The notes under the pieces: generated by a model
The model's input: the letters and a program-made list of their open reading frames with translations, nothing else
The model's database searches: none
Told to the model about the DNA's origin: nothing
Made by a program: the position numbers and the translations under genes
Part shown: positions 63,306 to 64,000 of the stretch, one piece after another
Layout: each line of letters opens with the position of its first letter
Numbering within the stretch: position 1 is the stretch's first letter
Origin: Boswellia sacra
Lineage: Eukaryota > Streptophyta > Magnoliopsida > Sapindales > Burseraceae
Assembly: GCA_013180625.2 (NCBI GenBank)
Contig: SNVD02012234.1
Coordinates: forward strand, 310,001 to 374,000
Reading direction: 5' to 3'
Length of the DNA: 64,000 nucleotides

Positions 63306-64000
63306 ATTTGCAGAAATTAATCTCCAAAGAGAGCTGCTCGTGAATTGTAATACGAAGATCAAAAACCTGAAGAATACCACAATGCAACTACTATCAACCT
63401 TGATATAACAAAACAAAGTCAAATTTACAGATATCAACCTCACTCAGAGTTCAATCCAACCAAAACAAATTACTCGTAAAAATTAAATAATAATAATTAA
63501 CAAGGAGATCGAACAGAGAATTCCCAAATAAAAATAGTAAAAACATAAAACTTCAACAAAAAATTAAAAAGCTTACTACAGCAAAATAAAAAAGATAATT
63601 TTTTGTAAATGTAAATAAATAAACAAAGCCAAAAACAGAATTTACGATAAATTTCTCAAAAATTGAGAAGATTAAACACAAATTTGAGAAAGAAAATCCG
63701 TGACAAAATCGATAAAAAAATAAAAAATCAGATAAAATTTAAACAAAAATTTAAAAAAAATTAAAAAAAAACCTAGATTTTGTACTGTAGAGAGATCGGA
63801 GACGAAGCAAAAATATAGGTCCCGAGATTTTTTATTATTTTCTGAAAAATAAAAATAAAAGACAAATTAAGTTTACCTTGTTCGAACTTTCAGAGGAGAT
63901 CAAATATCTTTCTTCTTCTTTTCTTCTTCTCTTCCTTTCTTTTCTTTTCTTCTCTTCTGCTCGTCTTGCGTGTGTACAAATAGGAGAAATTTCAAAATAA
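63306..64000 (-). promoter_or_regulatory. Helicase 5' leader with a probable leader intron
   Basis: On the minus strand a donor AACAAG|GTAAAC (intron base 63876) and an acceptor TTCTTCAG|GTTTTT (intron end 63367) predict a leader intron of about 510 bp. The first leader exon would lie around 63877-63980, where CTTCTT-rich sequence (read here on the plus strand) marks a typical purine/pyrimidine-rich plant leader. The promoter itself probably begins at the window edge and continues outside. Confidence 0.6.

Noticed and set aside
63306..63443. Upstream in-frame Met at 63443 for the helicase
   Set aside because: The added residues are hydrophobic and unlike the family. The family start MRTSWADS fits, and a leader intron explains the open frame.

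Overview
The window is nuclear DNA from a flowering plant, almost certainly a eudicot. Genes are split by short GT..AG introns, the intergenic DNA is very AT-rich, and plant-specific families are present (TIR-type resistance exon, PORR protein, Ty1/copia, Mutator-like and hAT elements). A woody rosid such as Citrus would fit, but the species cannot be fixed from the sequence alone.

Layout. 1 to about 4880: 3' part of a decayed Ty1/copia (Sirevirus-like) retrotransposon with broken integrase, reverse transcriptase and RNase H, then a long 3' spacer, polypurine tract and LTR. 6160-6638 (-): lone TIR exon of a TIR-NBS-LRR resistance gene. About 7000-32000: gene-poor repeat country. It holds Mutator-like elements with 9-10 bp target duplications (7101-8613, 16463-17264), nested hAT-like elements (10224-13361), several short foldback MITEs, and a complete non-autonomous LTR element with 5-bp target duplications (27643-29470). 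32000-64000: gene-rich half with four well-supported genes: CCR4 deadenylase (+, 11 coding exons), an F-box/LRR protein (-, 12 exons), a PORR organelle RNA-binding protein (+, 2 exons) and a DEAD-box RNA helicase of the RH11/RH37/RH52 group (-, 6 coding exons). From memory, the same four families sit together in the same order on Arabidopsis chromosome 3 (At3g58560, At3g58530, At3g58520, At3g58510), so this looks like a conserved block.

Two related Mutator-like elements have invaded that block. The larger (46627-52597) split the common upstream region of the divergent F-box and PORR genes. It carries a decayed mudrA transposase on the minus strand and a DUF1985-type gene remnant on the plus strand. 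The smaller (55333-56991) lies between the 3' ends of the PORR and helicase genes, has a 10-bp target duplication and is almost one long palindrome. Both contain dense arrays of a TGTCGAGTG-type repeat, in opposite orientation at their two ends. A third locus (10552-11655) has the same repeats and arms that match an interior segment of the large element.

The resident genes are housekeeping functions in RNA metabolism (deadenylation, organelle RNA processing, RNA unwinding) plus one probable SCF ubiquitin-ligase receptor. Nothing shows that they work as one pathway; they are neighbours by synteny. The clearest candidates for undescribed biology are the TGTCGAGTG-array Mutator family and its insertion into a divergent promoter. 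All coordinates come from reading by eye; exon joins were checked for frame and splice consensus, but no database search was run.
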